Shown in pieces: positions 34,197 to 43,722 of a stretch of 64,000 nucleotides of DNA. Numbering within the stretch: the stretch's first letter is position 1; each line of letters starts with the position of its first letter. The notes beneath the pieces were generated by a model, which ran no database searches, was not told the DNA's origin, and saw only the letters and a list, made by a program, of their open reading frames with translations. The DNA lies in NCBI GenBank assembly GCA_964613745.1, contig CAZTJA010000006.1, positions 3,920-67,919 of the forward strand, in the 5' to 3' direction. The translations under genes and the position numbers were made by a program. This DNA is from CAZTJA01 sp964613745. GTDB taxonomy: Bacteria > Desulfobacterota > Desulfomonilia > Desulfomonilales > Desulfomonilaceae.

Positions 34197-35204
34197 TTAT
34201 CGCAATCTCGATACTAAATTATACAGTCTAGGAAAGCGAAGAAATGTTTTCTCTGCATATGTTCTCAGAACAGCGGTTATTTTGTCGGCTGATTTTCTAA
34301 TCCACGGTATGCCGACCCGAATGCCGCCGTATTTTTTCTTGTATTCGGCGGCACCGACCAGGTCGAGGGTATGTGCTCCCAATGCTTTAAAATGCTTAAT
34401 GGCGTACCAAAATATTGCTTCGTTCGGTCGAACTTCGGAATAGTCCCGATAATTTGCCGCGCCCCATGCAGAGGCAACACCGTTAAAAACGGTAAAGATT
34501 CCTGTCGCTATGCAGATATCATCCTTATTTCGTGCACTCAACAAAGTGAGATTTCCGGTGGGAAAGAGATTATTAATCAATGATTCGACTCGGCCGAGAT
34601 CGAAAGGCGGCGGCAGCCCTTTTGTCTCAAATACATGAACGACTTGTTTATAGTACTCCTGGGCAAACCAATCGGAGTCATTCACGACTTCAATTGTTAC
34701 ACCGCTTCGTTCAGCTTTTCGGATACAATTTCGGCACTGGTGCTTCATATTCTTGAATATAGATTCCACAGAGTTGGTCAGATCTATTTCGAATGTTTCA
34801 TAGTTCCACGTCTCGTACCCGGCAGACGCAGCTTCCTCGAAGGTAAGCAGCCGGTCCATGCATTCAAAATGTTTGCATTTCATGCTTTCAAACGCATACA
34901 ATTTTACGGCATTAACTGCGTCAATTCTGGATATTCCGTGCTTCAGGTTAAATCCCATGAAGGTTGTGCTCCAACCTGGGAAAGGGCTTCCGAGTATTCT
35001 ATGGCCCATCTTCGTTATTACCAGACCTGAAAAGCGCCCTACGATAGAACCTTGAGATTCAAGAACTCCAAAGACCGGCTCTCCACCTTGCGTCTCAACG
35101 AGGAATTTCATCCATTGCTCGGTCTGATGAATCGTGAGATCATTGAATTGATTTTGCAATTTGGAATATTCATGAAGGCTGGTGGGAATAAAAATCAGAG
35201 ACAT
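34197..35204 (-). CDS. FemAB/GNAT-fold acyltransferase-like protein
   Basis: 335-aa soluble protein resembling the BioF2-like/FemAB-type GNAT group that includes peptidoglycan-interpeptide and exopolysaccharide N-acyltransferases. Seen: an N-terminal WMKFLVETQGGEPVFGVLE segment, KNMKHQCRNCIRKAERSGV (a basic FemAB-like helix), and the second acceptor fold with YYKQVVHVFETKGLP, VASAWGAANYRDYSEVRPNEAIFWYAIKHF split by loops, and a conserved-looking FKALGAHTLDLVGAAEYKKKYGG region. Donor and acceptor are unknown. It precedes the SGNH protein by about 110 bp on the same strand. Confidence 0.75.
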   Translation of the reverse strand: MSLIFIPTSLHEYSKLQNQFNDLTIHQTEQWMKFLVETQGGEPVFGVLESQGSIVGRFSGLVITKMGHRILGSPFPGWSTTFMGFNLKHGISRIDAVNAVKLYAFESMKCKHFECMDRLLTFEEAASAGYETWNYETFEIDLTNSVESIFKNMKHQCRNCIRKAERSGVTIEVVNDSDWFAQEYYKQVVHVFETKGLPPPFDLGRVESLINNLFPTGNLTLLSARNKDDICIATGIFTVFNGVASAWGAANYRDYSEVRPNEAIFWYAIKHFKALGAHTLDLVGAAEYKKKYGGIRVGIPWIRKSADKITAVLRTYAEKTFLRFPRLYNLVSRLR

Positions 35205-35473
35205 AAAATATTAAACCTTCCGAATTCTCCGACCATTAACTGGAAGTACCATTACCTAAAACGTTCTCATGAAGATTTTGGGCGAAATAGAGAACATGGT
35301 GGGGACTTCGGTTTCTCCGTTATTTTGCAAGCGGAATTGCTGAACGACGGATTGCTAAAACTCCCAAAAGCCTCATACGTATTGATGAGAAGCCTTTGCG
35401 CACCAAACCATGATGGAAGATAACACACCATCGGAATTTCGTGTTAACAATTTCCGAGATTTGGTTGGTAGAA

Positions 35474-35836
35474 TTACTGAGGTTCCCCTACCACGGAATT
35501 TTGCGGCGCCGGACTTTCTGAATGGATAGGGCCTGCCGGAACGTTGACGGGAGGAATATAGGTCCCAGGCTGCACGGATTGCTGGGACGGCTGAACAGGT
35601 TCGTTTCCGTCGGGGGGGATTACGGGCTTGATTAGTTTATTCGGCTCTGCGGTAAAGTTCGCCTGATTCTGAGTGCCTTCGGCTTGAGTCTTAATGGATT
35701 GCTGAGAGGGAACTATGCAGCTCGTGCACAATGAAAAGGCGAATAGTATTGCGAACAGTGATATCAGCTTAAAACTCAATATTGTCCTCCGCAGCCTCAT
35801 TTCAGATTTGCCGAAACCAAGTTTATGATAATCCAT
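35474..35836 (-). CDS. putative proline-rich lipoprotein
   Basis: 120 aa. An N-terminal basic stretch and a hydrophobic helix (about 22-38, LISLFAILFAFSLC) end in CTSC at 37-40, compatible with a lipoprotein signal (mature Cys40), although Cys at -3 is atypical. The mature part is rich in Pro, Gln and Ser and low in complexity, so it is probably unstructured. An in-frame ATG at 35800 is a better-looking N-terminus (MRLRRT); neither start has a SD. Not recognised beyond that. It lies after rny, beyond a terminator. Confidence 0.55.
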   Translation of the reverse strand: MDYHKLGFGKSEMRLRRTILSFKLISLFAILFAFSLCTSCIVPSQQSIKTQAEGTQNQANFTAEPNKLIKPVIPPDGNEPVQPSQQSVQPGTYIPPVNVPAGPIHSESPAPQNSVVGEPQ

Positions 35837-35871
35837 TGAAAAGAGAAAGAGGGAAGCGTATCAAACTTCCC
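35834..35871 (-). terminator. terminator after rny
   Basis: GGGAAG (35851-35856) and CTTCCC (35866-35871) form a 6-bp stem with a 9-nt loop, followed on the minus strand by the pyrimidine-rich TCTTTCTCTTTTC. Located about 90 bp after the rny stop. Confidence 0.5.
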
Positions 35872-35963
35872 CCTGTGCACGTAAACTGTAAATTATGTCC
35901 TGAGTCTTTTGAAGATGCCGCCAGGGATTTCTTGCTGCCTGCCAACTAACGGTGTCGGCCACG

Positions 35964-37538
35964 CTACCTGGCGTACTCAACCGCTCTTGCTTCCCTTATG
36001 ACGACTATTTTAATCTGTCCCGGATAAGAAAGTTCCTTTTCAATTTTCTTCCTGATATCGTGGGCCAAAAGCGCCAAACTATCATCACCGATGTTTGAAT
36101 TTTCAACAATTATTCTTATCTCTCGTCCTGCCTGTATGGCAAACGATTTACTGACTCCTTTGAAGGAATCGGCTATCCGCTCAAGGTCTTCGAGTCGCTT
36201 CACATAATTTTCAAGCATCTCTCGTCTTGCGCCGGGCCGTGCCGCAGATAATGTGTCGGCGGCCTGGACGAGCACAGCGAGCATACTCGTTGGGTCTTCA
36301 TCTCCATGGTGAGCTGCTATTGCATTTACTATGATCGGAGACTCGCCATATCGTCGAGCAATGTCGGCTCCGATAATTGCGTGCGCACCTTCGACTTCAT
36401 GGTCGATGGCTTTGCCGATATCGTGCAATAAGCCTGCTCTTTTCGCCTTCTTGGGATTTAACCCAAGTTCCGCGGCCATTATACCGCATAAGAATGCCAC
36501 TTCGATTGAATGCTGATAGACGTTTTGGGCAAATGACGTACGGTATTTCAGCTTTCCGAGTAATTTGACAAGCTCGGTATTAATACCGTGAACGCCGACA
36601 TCGAAACTGGCCTGTTCTCCAGCTTCGACAATGGCCTCTTCCATTTCTTGGCTTACTTTTTTTACGACTTCTTCAATTCGAGCCGGGTGAATCCTTCCAT
36701 CATTGATAAGTCGCTCTAAAGCGATCCTGGCTACTTCACGTCTGATGGAATTATATCCGGAAAGGATTACCGCTTCGGGGGTATCGTCGATTATCAGATC
36801 TATTCCCGTTGCAGCCTCAATTGCTCTGATGTTTCGCCCTTCACGACCGATGATGCGACCTTTCATCTCTTCATTGGGCAAATTCACTACCGACACGGTT
36901 CGTTCAGCAATGAAATCTGCTGCATAACGGCCAACTGCCGTTGCAATGATTTCTTTGGCTTTTTTATCGGCCTGGGCCTGGGTCTCTTCTTCTATTTGTC
37001 GAAGGATGCGAGCGCTTTCTATACGAGTCTCGTCTTCGACTTTTTTGAGCAGCATTTCTTTTGCTTCAACTGCAGATAATCCGGCAAGGTGTTCAAGTTT
37101 CTCATGCTGCTTTTTGACAAGCGAATCGGCTTCCTTCTCTTTGTCCTTTAATCGCTTGTGTCCGGTTTCTATTTCTTTTTCGTGTTTTCCTAATGTGTTT
37201 TCTTTTTGTTCAAGTTGGCCGGCTTTTCTTTCAAGGTTTTCTTCTTTTTTGAGGAGCCTTGATTCTCTTGCAGAGAGTTCGGACCTGCGTTCTTTTATTT
37301 CGTTTTCCAGCTCGGTCCGTGCCTGAAACAGCTTGTCCTTTGCTTGGAGCAAGGCTTCTTTTTTGATTGTTTCGGCTTCTTTTTCTGCATTCTTGAGTAA
37401 TTCATCGGCGTCCGCCTTTGCGGACTGTAGTCTATTCTTATCCAGGAATCTTGCTGCAGCATAGCCTCCGGACAATCCGAGAACTATGGCTACAAGGGCT
37501 GGAATCAGGTTCACGATCGATTCCACAACCCCCTCCAA
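35964..37538 (-). CDS. rny: ribonuclease Y
   Basis: Membrane-anchored endoribonuclease of mRNA turnover. N-terminal anchor (about 8-30, [21 protein letters not shown]), long charged coiled coil (about 35-200), KH domain with [19 protein letters not shown], and HD phosphodiesterase domain with His in [12 protein letters not shown] and metal-binding [12 protein letters not shown] and AHHGDEDP. 524 aa, normal. Follows zapA and the 6S RNA, a gene order I know from several deltaproteobacteria. Confidence 0.95.
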   Translation of the reverse strand: MEGVVESIVNLIPALVAIVLGLSGGYAAARFLDKNRLQSAKADADELLKNAEKEAETIKKEALLQAKDKLFQARTELENEIKERRSELSARESRLLKKEENLERKAGQLEQKENTLGKHEKEIETGHKRLKDKEKEADSLVKKQHEKLEHLAGLSAVEAKEMLLKKVEDETRIESARILRQIEEETQAQADKKAKEIIATAVGRYAADFIAERTVSVVNLPNEEMKGRIIGREGRNIRAIEAATGIDLIIDDTPEAVILSGYNSIRREVARIALERLINDGRIHPARIEEVVKKVSQEMEEAIVEAGEQASFDVGVHGINTELVKLLGKLKYRTSFAQNVYQHSIEVAFLCGIMAAELGLNPKKAKRAGLLHDIGKAIDHEVEGAHAIIGADIARRYGESPIIVNAIAAHHGDEDPTSMLAVLVQAADTLSAARPGARREMLENYVKRLEDLERIADSFKGVSKSFAIQAGREIRIIVENSNIGDDSLALLAHDIRKKIEKELSYPGQIKIVVIREARAVEYAR

Positions 37539-37705
37539 TTATGATATCGGCGGAATGCTTCGGCAGAAAACCGTTTTCGGACGTCGAGAGTCGGAATTAG
37601 GAGAAGAGTAAAGGTATTTTTGAGCTTACGCCCCGAATCAACTTTATATATTTACTCGCCCGAAAGGCCATCCGGAGGTTTTCATGCACATTCCGGTTTT
37701 TTGGG

Positions 37706-37740
37706 AAAAAAGAGCGGGCATTTAAGATGGTCCCCCGCTC
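37706..37740 (-). terminator. intrinsic terminator downstream of 6S RNA
   Basis: GAGCGGG/CCCGCTC 7-bp stem (arms 37734-37740 and 37712-37718) followed on the minus strand by six T residues (37711-37706). Its upstream arm overlaps the 3' arm of the 6S closing stem, so the two pairings are alternatives in the primary transcript. Confidence 0.75.
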
Positions 37741-37906
37741 AGCCGTCTCAGCAGAACTTTTGAACCTGGATTCCCAGGTGGGACCCTAACGAGCATTTCA
37801 GGCGTCCTGCTTCATGGCAGGCTTGCACACCATACTCGGGGGCGGTTCCCAATTTTTGAGTGTTGGCTCAAAAATTTCCTACCGATAACGCACCTTGCAG
37901 GGGACC
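37729..37906 (-). ncRNA. ssrS: 6S RNA
   Basis: 178-nt region between zapA and rny, where 6S RNA commonly lies in this group. Read on the minus strand, its ends GGTCCCCTGC (37906-37897) and GCGGGGGACC (37738-37729) pair over 10 bp, including one G-U, forming the closing stem. Internally there are three clear hairpins: AATTTTTGAG/CTCAAAAATT, CCTGC/GCAGG and ACCTGG/CCAGGT. The overall long, interrupted rod fits 6S RNA, which mimics an open promoter and sequesters sigma70 RNA polymerase. Exact ends are inferred from the stem. Confidence 0.82.
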
Positions 37907-37914
37907 TAATTTTG

Positions 37915-38187
37915 TTATTCTTTAGGCTCCTCTATAGGAGGCTTTATATCTGTCTTAGTTGCCGGCTCCTTATTCAGTTTGTATTGAAACATCTCATCAG
38001 TGATGTTGAGGAGTGTCAGTATCACCAGGTCAAGAGTAGAGACGACTTTAGCTTGGCTTTGTATTTCCTCAGCTCGCCCAGAAATGAATTCGGCCAGCCT
38101 CTCTACATAGTCTTTGTTGCCGTGACCTTTCACATTGTATTCACGGCCGAATAATCGAATTTTGACGGCTTCGATGGATGAATCCAT
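37915..38187 (-). CDS. zapA: cell division protein ZapA
   Basis: 90-aa FtsZ-ring-associated protein. N-terminal beta strands with VKIRLFGREYNVKG and the helix DYVERLAEFISGRAEEIQSQ, then the coiled-coil LDLVILTLLNITDEMFQYK. The Pro/Glu-rich tail is variable. It is followed by the 6S RNA and preceded 41 bp upstream by a ZapB-like gene on the same strand. Confidence 0.9.
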   Translation of the reverse strand: MDSSIEAVKIRLFGREYNVKGHGNKDYVERLAEFISGRAEEIQSQAKVVSTLDLVILTLLNITDEMFQYKLNKEPATKTDIKPPIEEPKE

Positions 38188-38228
38188 CGTTCCTTCACAA
38201 ACGTTCCGCCCCGAAGCTTCACGCTCTC

Positions 38229-38450
38229 TCAGGTAAAAGCCTCCAATTTCTCGATTATCTTGTCAAGTTTGCCCTTAGCGGATTTGTGATCCTTTTGGAG
38301 TTTCTTTAGAGTTCGGTCAAGCTCTCCGATCCGCCTGTCCCGCTTTTCCAATTCTCTACCAAATCGCTCCTGTTCTTTTTTGGATTGATCATTCTGTTCG
38401 ATTAAATGCATGATCTTCTCTTCGAGAAGAGCAAGCTTATCGGAATCCAT
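38229..38450 (-). CDS. zapB: ZapB-like coiled-coil cell division protein
   Basis: 73-aa protein that is one continuous charged coiled coil (LALLEEKIMHLIEQND onwards, heptads of Leu/Ile). Size, composition and position directly before zapA match the ZapB-type partners that link ZapA to the division ring. The family assignment by coiled-coil pattern is soft; the symbol rests mainly on the neighbourhood. Confidence 0.7.
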   Translation of the reverse strand: MDSDKLALLEEKIMHLIEQNDQSKKEQERFGRELEKRDRRIGELDRTLKKLQKDHKSAKGKLDKIIEKLEAFT

Positions 38451-38606
38451 CTAAGGTCTCCATGTGGTTATTTTGAGATCCGCTTTAATTATATTCCTTT
38501 AGCAGGAGGTGTCAAGAAATATGTTGAACCAGTTAATAGTTAACAATCCGTATTATGTTATAGGTGTTTCAAATTAAAATCACAAGGGAAAGTGCCTATG
38601 GCAACT

Positions 38607-38936
38607 CTAAGACTCTACTTTAGGTTCTGCTGCGTCATCGGGGTCTGTAAACTCTATCCTCTTGATCTTACGTAAAAAAGTGTTCCTGCTCATGCCAAGT
38701 AATTTCGCCGCCTGCAGCTTGTTACCTCGACTGCGCTCAAGCGATTTGATTATAAGCCTTTTCTCAATTTCACCCATAATTAAAGGGTGAATGCCCTTGA
38801 CGTTGTTATCGGCGAGATATTCTATCAAATTGTCGATAGACACTCCGATGTTCATGTCGAGCACCTTGGGAGTCTTCTTTTTGGGCAAAGTTTCTTCGGG
38901 CAAAACCGCTTGACTCTTGGTCCTCGAATTGGTCAT
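38607..38936 (-). CDS. Fis-type helix-turn-helix regulator
   Basis: 109 aa. The C-terminal half is a Fis/NtrC-type DNA-binding domain (EKRLIIKSLERSRGNKLQA, then AKLLGMSRNTFLRKIKRI). The N-terminal half is basic and Pro/Lys-rich followed by a short helix. No AAA domain. Its start overlaps the dusB stop (ATGA), the dusB-fis order also known in other proteobacteria. Targets are unknown. Confidence 0.82.
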   Translation of the reverse strand: MTNSRTKSQAVLPEETLPKKKTPKVLDMNIGVSIDNLIEYLADNNVKGIHPLIMGEIEKRLIIKSLERSRGNKLQAAKLLGMSRNTFLRKIKRIEFTDPDDAAEPKVES

Positions 38937-39889
38937 AGACTAACCTTTCCAAAAAAGCCGTCGAGCAAATCAATAACAGCTTCTTCCGATTCTAAAGTGA
39001 AAACTTGACGCCTGAACTCGGTGCCATTTGGTAAATCCTTCGAATACCAGGCGAAGTGTTTGCGCATAACTTTCAGCGAATGCACATTATCCCTGAACTC
39101 AAGCTGGTAGTTCAGGTGCTGTTTAATTACATCAAGTACCGGAACTTCCGTGGTATCGGACCATCCAAGTAATTGGGACAGTATACGGCCGGGCAACCAG
39201 GGCTTACCCAACGCGCCTCTCCCAATCATTATGCCGTCGCAACCTGATTCGTTCAACATTGCATTCGCCGAGGCATAATCGCAGATGCCTCCATTTCCTA
39301 TGACCGGAATGGACAATGTTTCCTTGAGATTGCGAATGAGGTCGTGGTCCACCGGACCGGAGTGTCTTCTGGACTTTGGCCTCGAATGGATGATTATTGC
39401 ATCCGCTCCCTCGGATTCCAACATGCGAGCAAATTCAGGGGCGCTATCATCGGTATCATCCCATCCTGAACGCATTTTGACCGTGACAGGGACTTTGACG
39501 CATTTTCGGACGTGACGGACAATTTCCGCCGCTATAACCGGAGTCCTCATGAGAGCGACTCCTCCGCCTCGATGGACCATTTTCTTTGCAGGACAACCCA
39601 TATTTAAGTCAATTGCCGCTGCTCCCAATTGCTCCGATATCCGAGCAGCACCGGCCATCGTTGAGGGTTTATGGCCTGAAAGCTGGAAAATTGTCGGCAC
39701 ATTGTGGTCATATATGTCGATGGCGGACCTAACCGCCTTTGATCTGACCAGAGATTCACTGCTGATCATCTCGGTCCACAGAGCTGAAATCCCGAACCGT
39801 TGAACCGTTTTGCGGAAAGCCGCATCGGTTATGCCCGCCATCGGAGCAAGAAATACATTTCCTTTTACATCTAGACTACCGATCTTCAT
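38933..39889 (-). CDS. dusB: tRNA-dihydrouridine synthase
   Basis: FMN-dependent reductase of tRNA uridines. TIM-barrel start LAPMAGITDAAFR, catalytic Cys in DLNMGCPAKKMVHRGGG, KMRSGWDD, HSRPKSRRHSG and phosphate-binding GNGGICDY and MIGRGALGKPW. 318 aa, normal. Overlaps the end of glmU by 14 bp and the start of the Fis-like gene by 4 bp, so all three are one transcript. The DusB subfamily fits motif by motif. Confidence 0.92.
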   Translation of the reverse strand: MKIGSLDVKGNVFLAPMAGITDAAFRKTVQRFGISALWTEMISSESLVRSKAVRSAIDIYDHNVPTIFQLSGHKPSTMAGAARISEQLGAAAIDLNMGCPAKKMVHRGGGVALMRTPVIAAEIVRHVRKCVKVPVTVKMRSGWDDTDDSAPEFARMLESEGADAIIIHSRPKSRRHSGPVDHDLIRNLKETLSIPVIGNGGICDYASANAMLNESGCDGIMIGRGALGKPWLPGRILSQLLGWSDTTEVPVLDVIKQHLNYQLEFRDNVHSLKVMRKHFAWYSKDLPNGTEFRRQVFTLESEEAVIDLLDGFFGKVSL

Positions 39890-41267
39890 CTTTTGAAATG
39901 GGGCCTTGCCCCTTCCTTAGGGGGTAATTTTTTTGTTTACACCTTGATACGGCAAGGTTTTGCGGTGGAACATCCCGGGTTAGAGTTGTGCCTGCGCCTA
40001 TTAAGCTTCCGGAACCCACACTCACGGGAGCAACCAGTTGTACATCGGAACCAATGAAACAATCATCCCCGATAGTCGTAGGGTGCTTCTTACGTCCATC
40101 GTAATTACAGGTAATGACACCGCAGCCTACGTTTACGTTTTGCCCAATGGTGCTGTCCCCTAAATAGGTTAAATGTGCCGCCTTGGAACCTTTTCCTATT
40201 TTCGTTTTCTTCACTTCAACGAAATTCCCGATTCTCACATTTTCGCCGACATCCGTCAGGGGCCGTAAATGAGCCATAGGACCTATGGATGCACCATCAT
40301 GGACGACGACCTGGTTCAGACGAGATGATTGTAAAATGTGGACACTGTTTCCTATGGAACTATCCAAAAGGTAGCATCCGGATTCAACGATACAATTTGT
40401 TCCAATCGTAGTCTTTCCATGAATATGAACCGAAGGATGTATAATCGTGTCAGCCCCTATTGATATACCTTCATCCACATAGACCGTGTCGGGATCAAGA
40501 AGGGTTACACCTTGTGACATCAGTCGTTCACGATTTGCATTCCATATGATTTTCGATACTTCGGCCAGTTCACGCCTCGTGTTTACCCCTGTGGCCTGAA
40601 ACGATTCTTCAAGAATATATCCGTGAACCTGTTCATTTTCCGCGCGCGCGAGTCCCACCACATCGGTCAAATAATATTCTTTCTGGGAATTTTCGGCCTT
40701 TATATTCTTGAGCAGTCGAAAGAGCATTTCCGCATTTACCAAATAAATGCCGGTGTTGATTTCGTGAATTTGTCTCTGGATGTCGGTGGCATCACGTTCT
40801 TCGACTATCTTCATGACCAGTTCATCTATGTCTCGGACAATCCGACCATACCCGAATGGATTTTTCATGCGTGTGGTCATCACCGATAGTCGAGACTTTT
40901 TTTCTCTATGAAACTTCACAAAATCCTTAATAGTTTCGCTGGTAATAAGAGGAGTATCCCCACACAAAATGAGAATATCTCCGGTGTAATTCTCGAATGT
41001 TCCCGCTGCGCTGCCCACAGCATGCCCCGTACCGAGCTGAGGTTCTTGGAGAGTTGTCTCAACGCCGTAATCCTTGACTGAGTCAATAACTCTATTCGCT
41101 TGATGCCCCACCACTACGCAGATCCTGAGAATTCCGGCTTGCTTCAGCGAATCCAGCACGTACGAAAGCATCGTCTTCCCAGCGACTTCATGGAGCACCT
41201 TGCAATGGGAAGATTTCATGCGGGTACCTTTTCCCGCCGCTAGCACTATCGAGGATATATTCTCCAT
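39876..41267 (-). CDS. glmU: bifunctional N-acetylglucosamine-1-phosphate uridyltransferase / glucosamine-1-phosphate acetyltransferase
   Basis: Makes UDP-GlcNAc for peptidoglycan and LPS. N-terminal pyrophosphorylase domain (about 1-230) with VLAAGKGTRMKS, GTGHAV and GDTPLI; C-terminal left-handed beta-helix (about 250-445) of hexapeptide repeats with the acetyl-transfer region HLTYLGDSTIGQNVNVGCG and NYDGRKKHPT. 463 aa, normal. First gene of glmU-dusB-fis. Confidence 0.95.
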   Translation of the reverse strand: MENISSIVLAAGKGTRMKSSHCKVLHEVAGKTMLSYVLDSLKQAGILRICVVVGHQANRVIDSVKDYGVETTLQEPQLGTGHAVGSAAGTFENYTGDILILCGDTPLITSETIKDFVKFHREKKSRLSVMTTRMKNPFGYGRIVRDIDELVMKIVEERDATDIQRQIHEINTGIYLVNAEMLFRLLKNIKAENSQKEYYLTDVVGLARAENEQVHGYILEESFQATGVNTRRELAEVSKIIWNANRERLMSQGVTLLDPDTVYVDEGISIGADTIIHPSVHIHGKTTIGTNCIVESGCYLLDSSIGNSVHILQSSRLNQVVVHDGASIGPMAHLRPLTDVGENVRIGNFVEVKKTKIGKGSKAAHLTYLGDSTIGQNVNVGCGVITCNYDGRKKHPTTIGDDCFIGSDVQLVAPVSVGSGSLIGAGTTLTRDVPPQNLAVSRCKQKNYPLRKGQGPISKDEDR

Positions 41268-41613
41268 ATGTAATCCGGAATTGCTCTTCAGTAGTTACTC
41301 AATCTCCGGGACAGTTCCGGAGTGCTCTCGCTCACCCATGTCGAACGAAATACCTCAGGAGCCTTGGGCAGACCGGGATGCACAACATACCCCTATAGAT
41401 GCCGACGTGTCAAGACGGTTTTCTCTCGTCAATTTTGCAGAAACCCTCACGATTATAGGCCCTTAATCTTTGATCATTCGCGCGGTTTGTGTTTAGTAGT
41501 ATTAGATTTTCAACGTATACTGGTGGATGAGTTTTCAGCAAGATGCAGATATACCTTTGCTGAGCACAGAAAATCCTGATCAAGGTCCTAAACTCATACC
41601 GCAAACGAGAACC

Positions 41614-42159
41614 ATGAAAAGAAAAATAAAATTTGCTGTTTTGGGGTCCGCTTCAGCTTGCCCGGATTCGGTGCATTGGAATAAAGCATATGAAATCGGC
41701 AGACTAATTGCTTTGAATGGAGGGGTATTACTCACAGGATCTTGCCCCGGCTTTCCTCTTGCAGCCACGTTGGGTGCTCATTCGTTAAAGGGGCTTTCGA
41801 TAGGCGTGTCGCCTGCTTCAAGCCTGGATGAACATGTGACGACGTACAAGTATCCCGTAGAAGCGGACATAATCATGTACACGGGAATGGGAACGAAAGG
41901 AAGAAATGTCGTTTTGGTGCGTAGCGCCGATGCGTGCATTTTTATAGGTGGAAGGATCGGAACGCTCAACGAGTTTACTATCGCTTACGACGAACTCGAT
42001 TCATCTTGTGCGATAGGCATTCTGGAGGGAACTGGAGGTTTTTCCGATGAGCTGTTGGGTTTAGCCGCCGGATCGCGAAAGCGGTGCGCTGCCCGCCTGG
42101 TGTCGGATAAAGACCCCAATTCCCTGATATCACAAGTTCTTGATCACTTTTGCAGATAA
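41614..42159 (+). CDS. LOG/TIGR00725-like Rossmann-fold protein
   Basis: 181 aa from the chosen ATG at 41614 (KRKIKFAVLGSAS starts the fold; the frame runs back to 41527 with unrelated residues). Seen: glycine-rich GGVLLTGSCPGFPLAA and MGTKGRNVVLVRSADACIFIGGRIGTLNEF, the latter a variant of the PGGxGTxxE motif of lysine-decarboxylase-like (LOG) proteins. Typical members hydrolyse nucleotide monophosphates or bind nucleotides; TIGR00725-type members are uncharacterised. Monocistronic. Confidence 0.75.
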   Translation: MKRKIKFAVLGSASACPDSVHWNKAYEIGRLIALNGGVLLTGSCPGFPLAATLGAHSLKGLSIGVSPASSLDEHVTTYKYPVEADIIMYTGMGTKGRNVVLVRSADACIFIGGRIGTLNEFTIAYDELDSSCAIGILEGTGGFSDELLGLAAGSRKRCAARLVSDKDPNSLISQVLDHFCR

Positions 42160-42540
42160 ATAGTTTGTAAGCTATGTCAGGCTTCTTGTGCTTTCTGATC
42201 CGTATCAAAAGGCTTTTCGCAAGAATCAAAATGAAAATTACGACGCCATCGGGGCGTTACGATTCGGGCATTGGATATTTACCAAAACCTTAAGCCATTT
42301 AGCAGAACTACTTGTTTTTTCAATACTATGCACACCCATAAAGCTTGACCTTGTACCCTGAATCTGTTATGTATTAGCCGTCCTGCCTTGCCTCGAATAC
42401 GATTTTACAATGGGGAATTCTGAATGTTTAGTTACGGACAGCCTAGAGTTCATACCAATACACTTTCCACTAAACTAAATGAAATAGGGCCCATTCGTGG
42501 ATTCCTGCTCCGCAACAACAGGGTATATTTGGGGCTTCCA
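42160..42540. other. 381-bp region before the TPR gene
   Basis: An in-frame extension of the TPR gene reaches 42424, but its residues look unrelated to the signal peptide that begins at 42541. No other gene, RNA or strong promoter recognised. Confidence 0.45.
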
Positions 42541-43716
42541 GTGAAATTGAAAGCAACTTGCGTCCTTTTGATGATTTCTATTTGCCTCGCAACTTCCCCG
42601 GTTATGGCTCTGGATGCTGAACTTGAATTCGCTCTGGACTTGCACAAAAGAGGCAAGGTCAACGAGGCAATCGACGGCTATACTGATTACATAAAGAAAA
42701 ATGAAAAAAGCTCTGAAGCTTATAATTGGCGCGGCATGGCATACGATGATTTAGGCAAGACGGATGAGGCTCTGGCGGATTTTAACAAAGCGATCACGCT
42801 GAGTCCCGATTATGCGGACGCATACAATAATCGAGGCGAGATCCAGCGCAAGAAGAAACTCTACAGAGAAGCTCTGATGGATTTTAAACGTGCTGCGGAT
42901 ATTGATAAGAACTACGTAGAAGCCCATTACAATATGGGGCTCGTCTTTGAAGAACAAAAGCAATTCCCGCGAGCTATTGCCGAGTATTCAGTTTACTTGG
43001 AAAAATTCCCGAACGCCCCCGACAAAGTACAGGTTCAACAAAGAATTGACAATCTCAAGAAGATGTCCGCAGATGCAAGCAGTTCACCTACTCCATCAGG
43101 AGCCCGCGTCGAATCTCCCAAAGCCGGTGAACCGAGACCACTGCCGGGTAGTCCGCCGACTGCAAAAGCTCCCGGAGATAGCCCCCTGGCTCCGGAGATT
43201 GCCAAACCCAGGGCAGGAATGATTCCGAAATCTGAGCCCGGCATAATGGATGAAATTCCGATTCCCGAAGAGCAAAAGCAAATGCTCATGTATTTGGCGG
43301 TTGCTTTTGGCTGGATTCTACTCTTAGCTATACTCGTTCCCTATATTTTCTGCTCGATAATGCTCTACCTTATAGGCAAGAAGACCAGCATTCCAATGCC
43401 TTGGCTCGCATTCATTCCCATAGCCCGCACCCTCTTGCGAGTCAAAATTGCTGGTTTGCCCACTTGGTGGCTCGCTCTTTCTCTGGCGTGGATACTTTCC
43501 ATACCTATTTTGCTTCTATCCTCGGTCGATCCAACCGAAGGAGTCATTGTTATGATACTCGCGGGATTAACGGGGTTTATTCTACCGGCCGTTGCCCGGT
43601 TCATGATCAGCTTGGGGATAAGTAACGCGAGGGGTAAAGGAACCATCTGGGGACTGATATTATTTTTCCCTCCGACGGAAATTGTAGGTTACGGCTATTT
43701 AGGTTTATCGAAATAG
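42541..43716 (+). CDS. exported TPR protein with C-terminal membrane domain
   Basis: 391 aa from the GTG at 42541, which gives a clean signal peptide (KLKATCVLLMISICLATSPVMA) and has GGGG 6 nt upstream; the ATG at 42424 would bury it. Three or four tetratricopeptide repeats (about 25-160, for example EAYNWRGMAYDDLGKTDEAL), a Pro-rich linker (about 165-235), then four to five membrane helices (about 245-385) with an odd polar loop KKTSIPMPWLAFIPIARTLL. Orientation would put the TPRs in the periplasm. Not recognised further. It precedes the heparinase-like gene by 6 bp. Confidence 0.75.
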   Translation: MKLKATCVLLMISICLATSPVMALDAELEFALDLHKRGKVNEAIDGYTDYIKKNEKSSEAYNWRGMAYDDLGKTDEALADFNKAITLSPDYADAYNNRGEIQRKKKLYREALMDFKRAADIDKNYVEAHYNMGLVFEEQKQFPRAIAEYSVYLEKFPNAPDKVQVQQRIDNLKKMSADASSSPTPSGARVESPKAGEPRPLPGSPPTAKAPGDSPLAPEIAKPRAGMIPKSEPGIMDEIPIPEEQKQMLMYLAVAFGWILLLAILVPYIFCSIMLYLIGKKTSIPMPWLAFIPIARTLLRVKIAGLPTWWLALSLAWILSIPILLLSSVDPTEGVIVMILAGLTGFILPAVARFMISLGISNARGKGTIWGLILFFPPTEIVGYGYLGLSK

Positions 43717-43722
43717 CGTCAC

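Noticed and set aside
35052..35423. 123-codon plus-strand frame overlapping the 5' end of the FemAB/GNAT gene
   Set aside because: Half is antisense to the transferase; the rest has no pattern and no SD.
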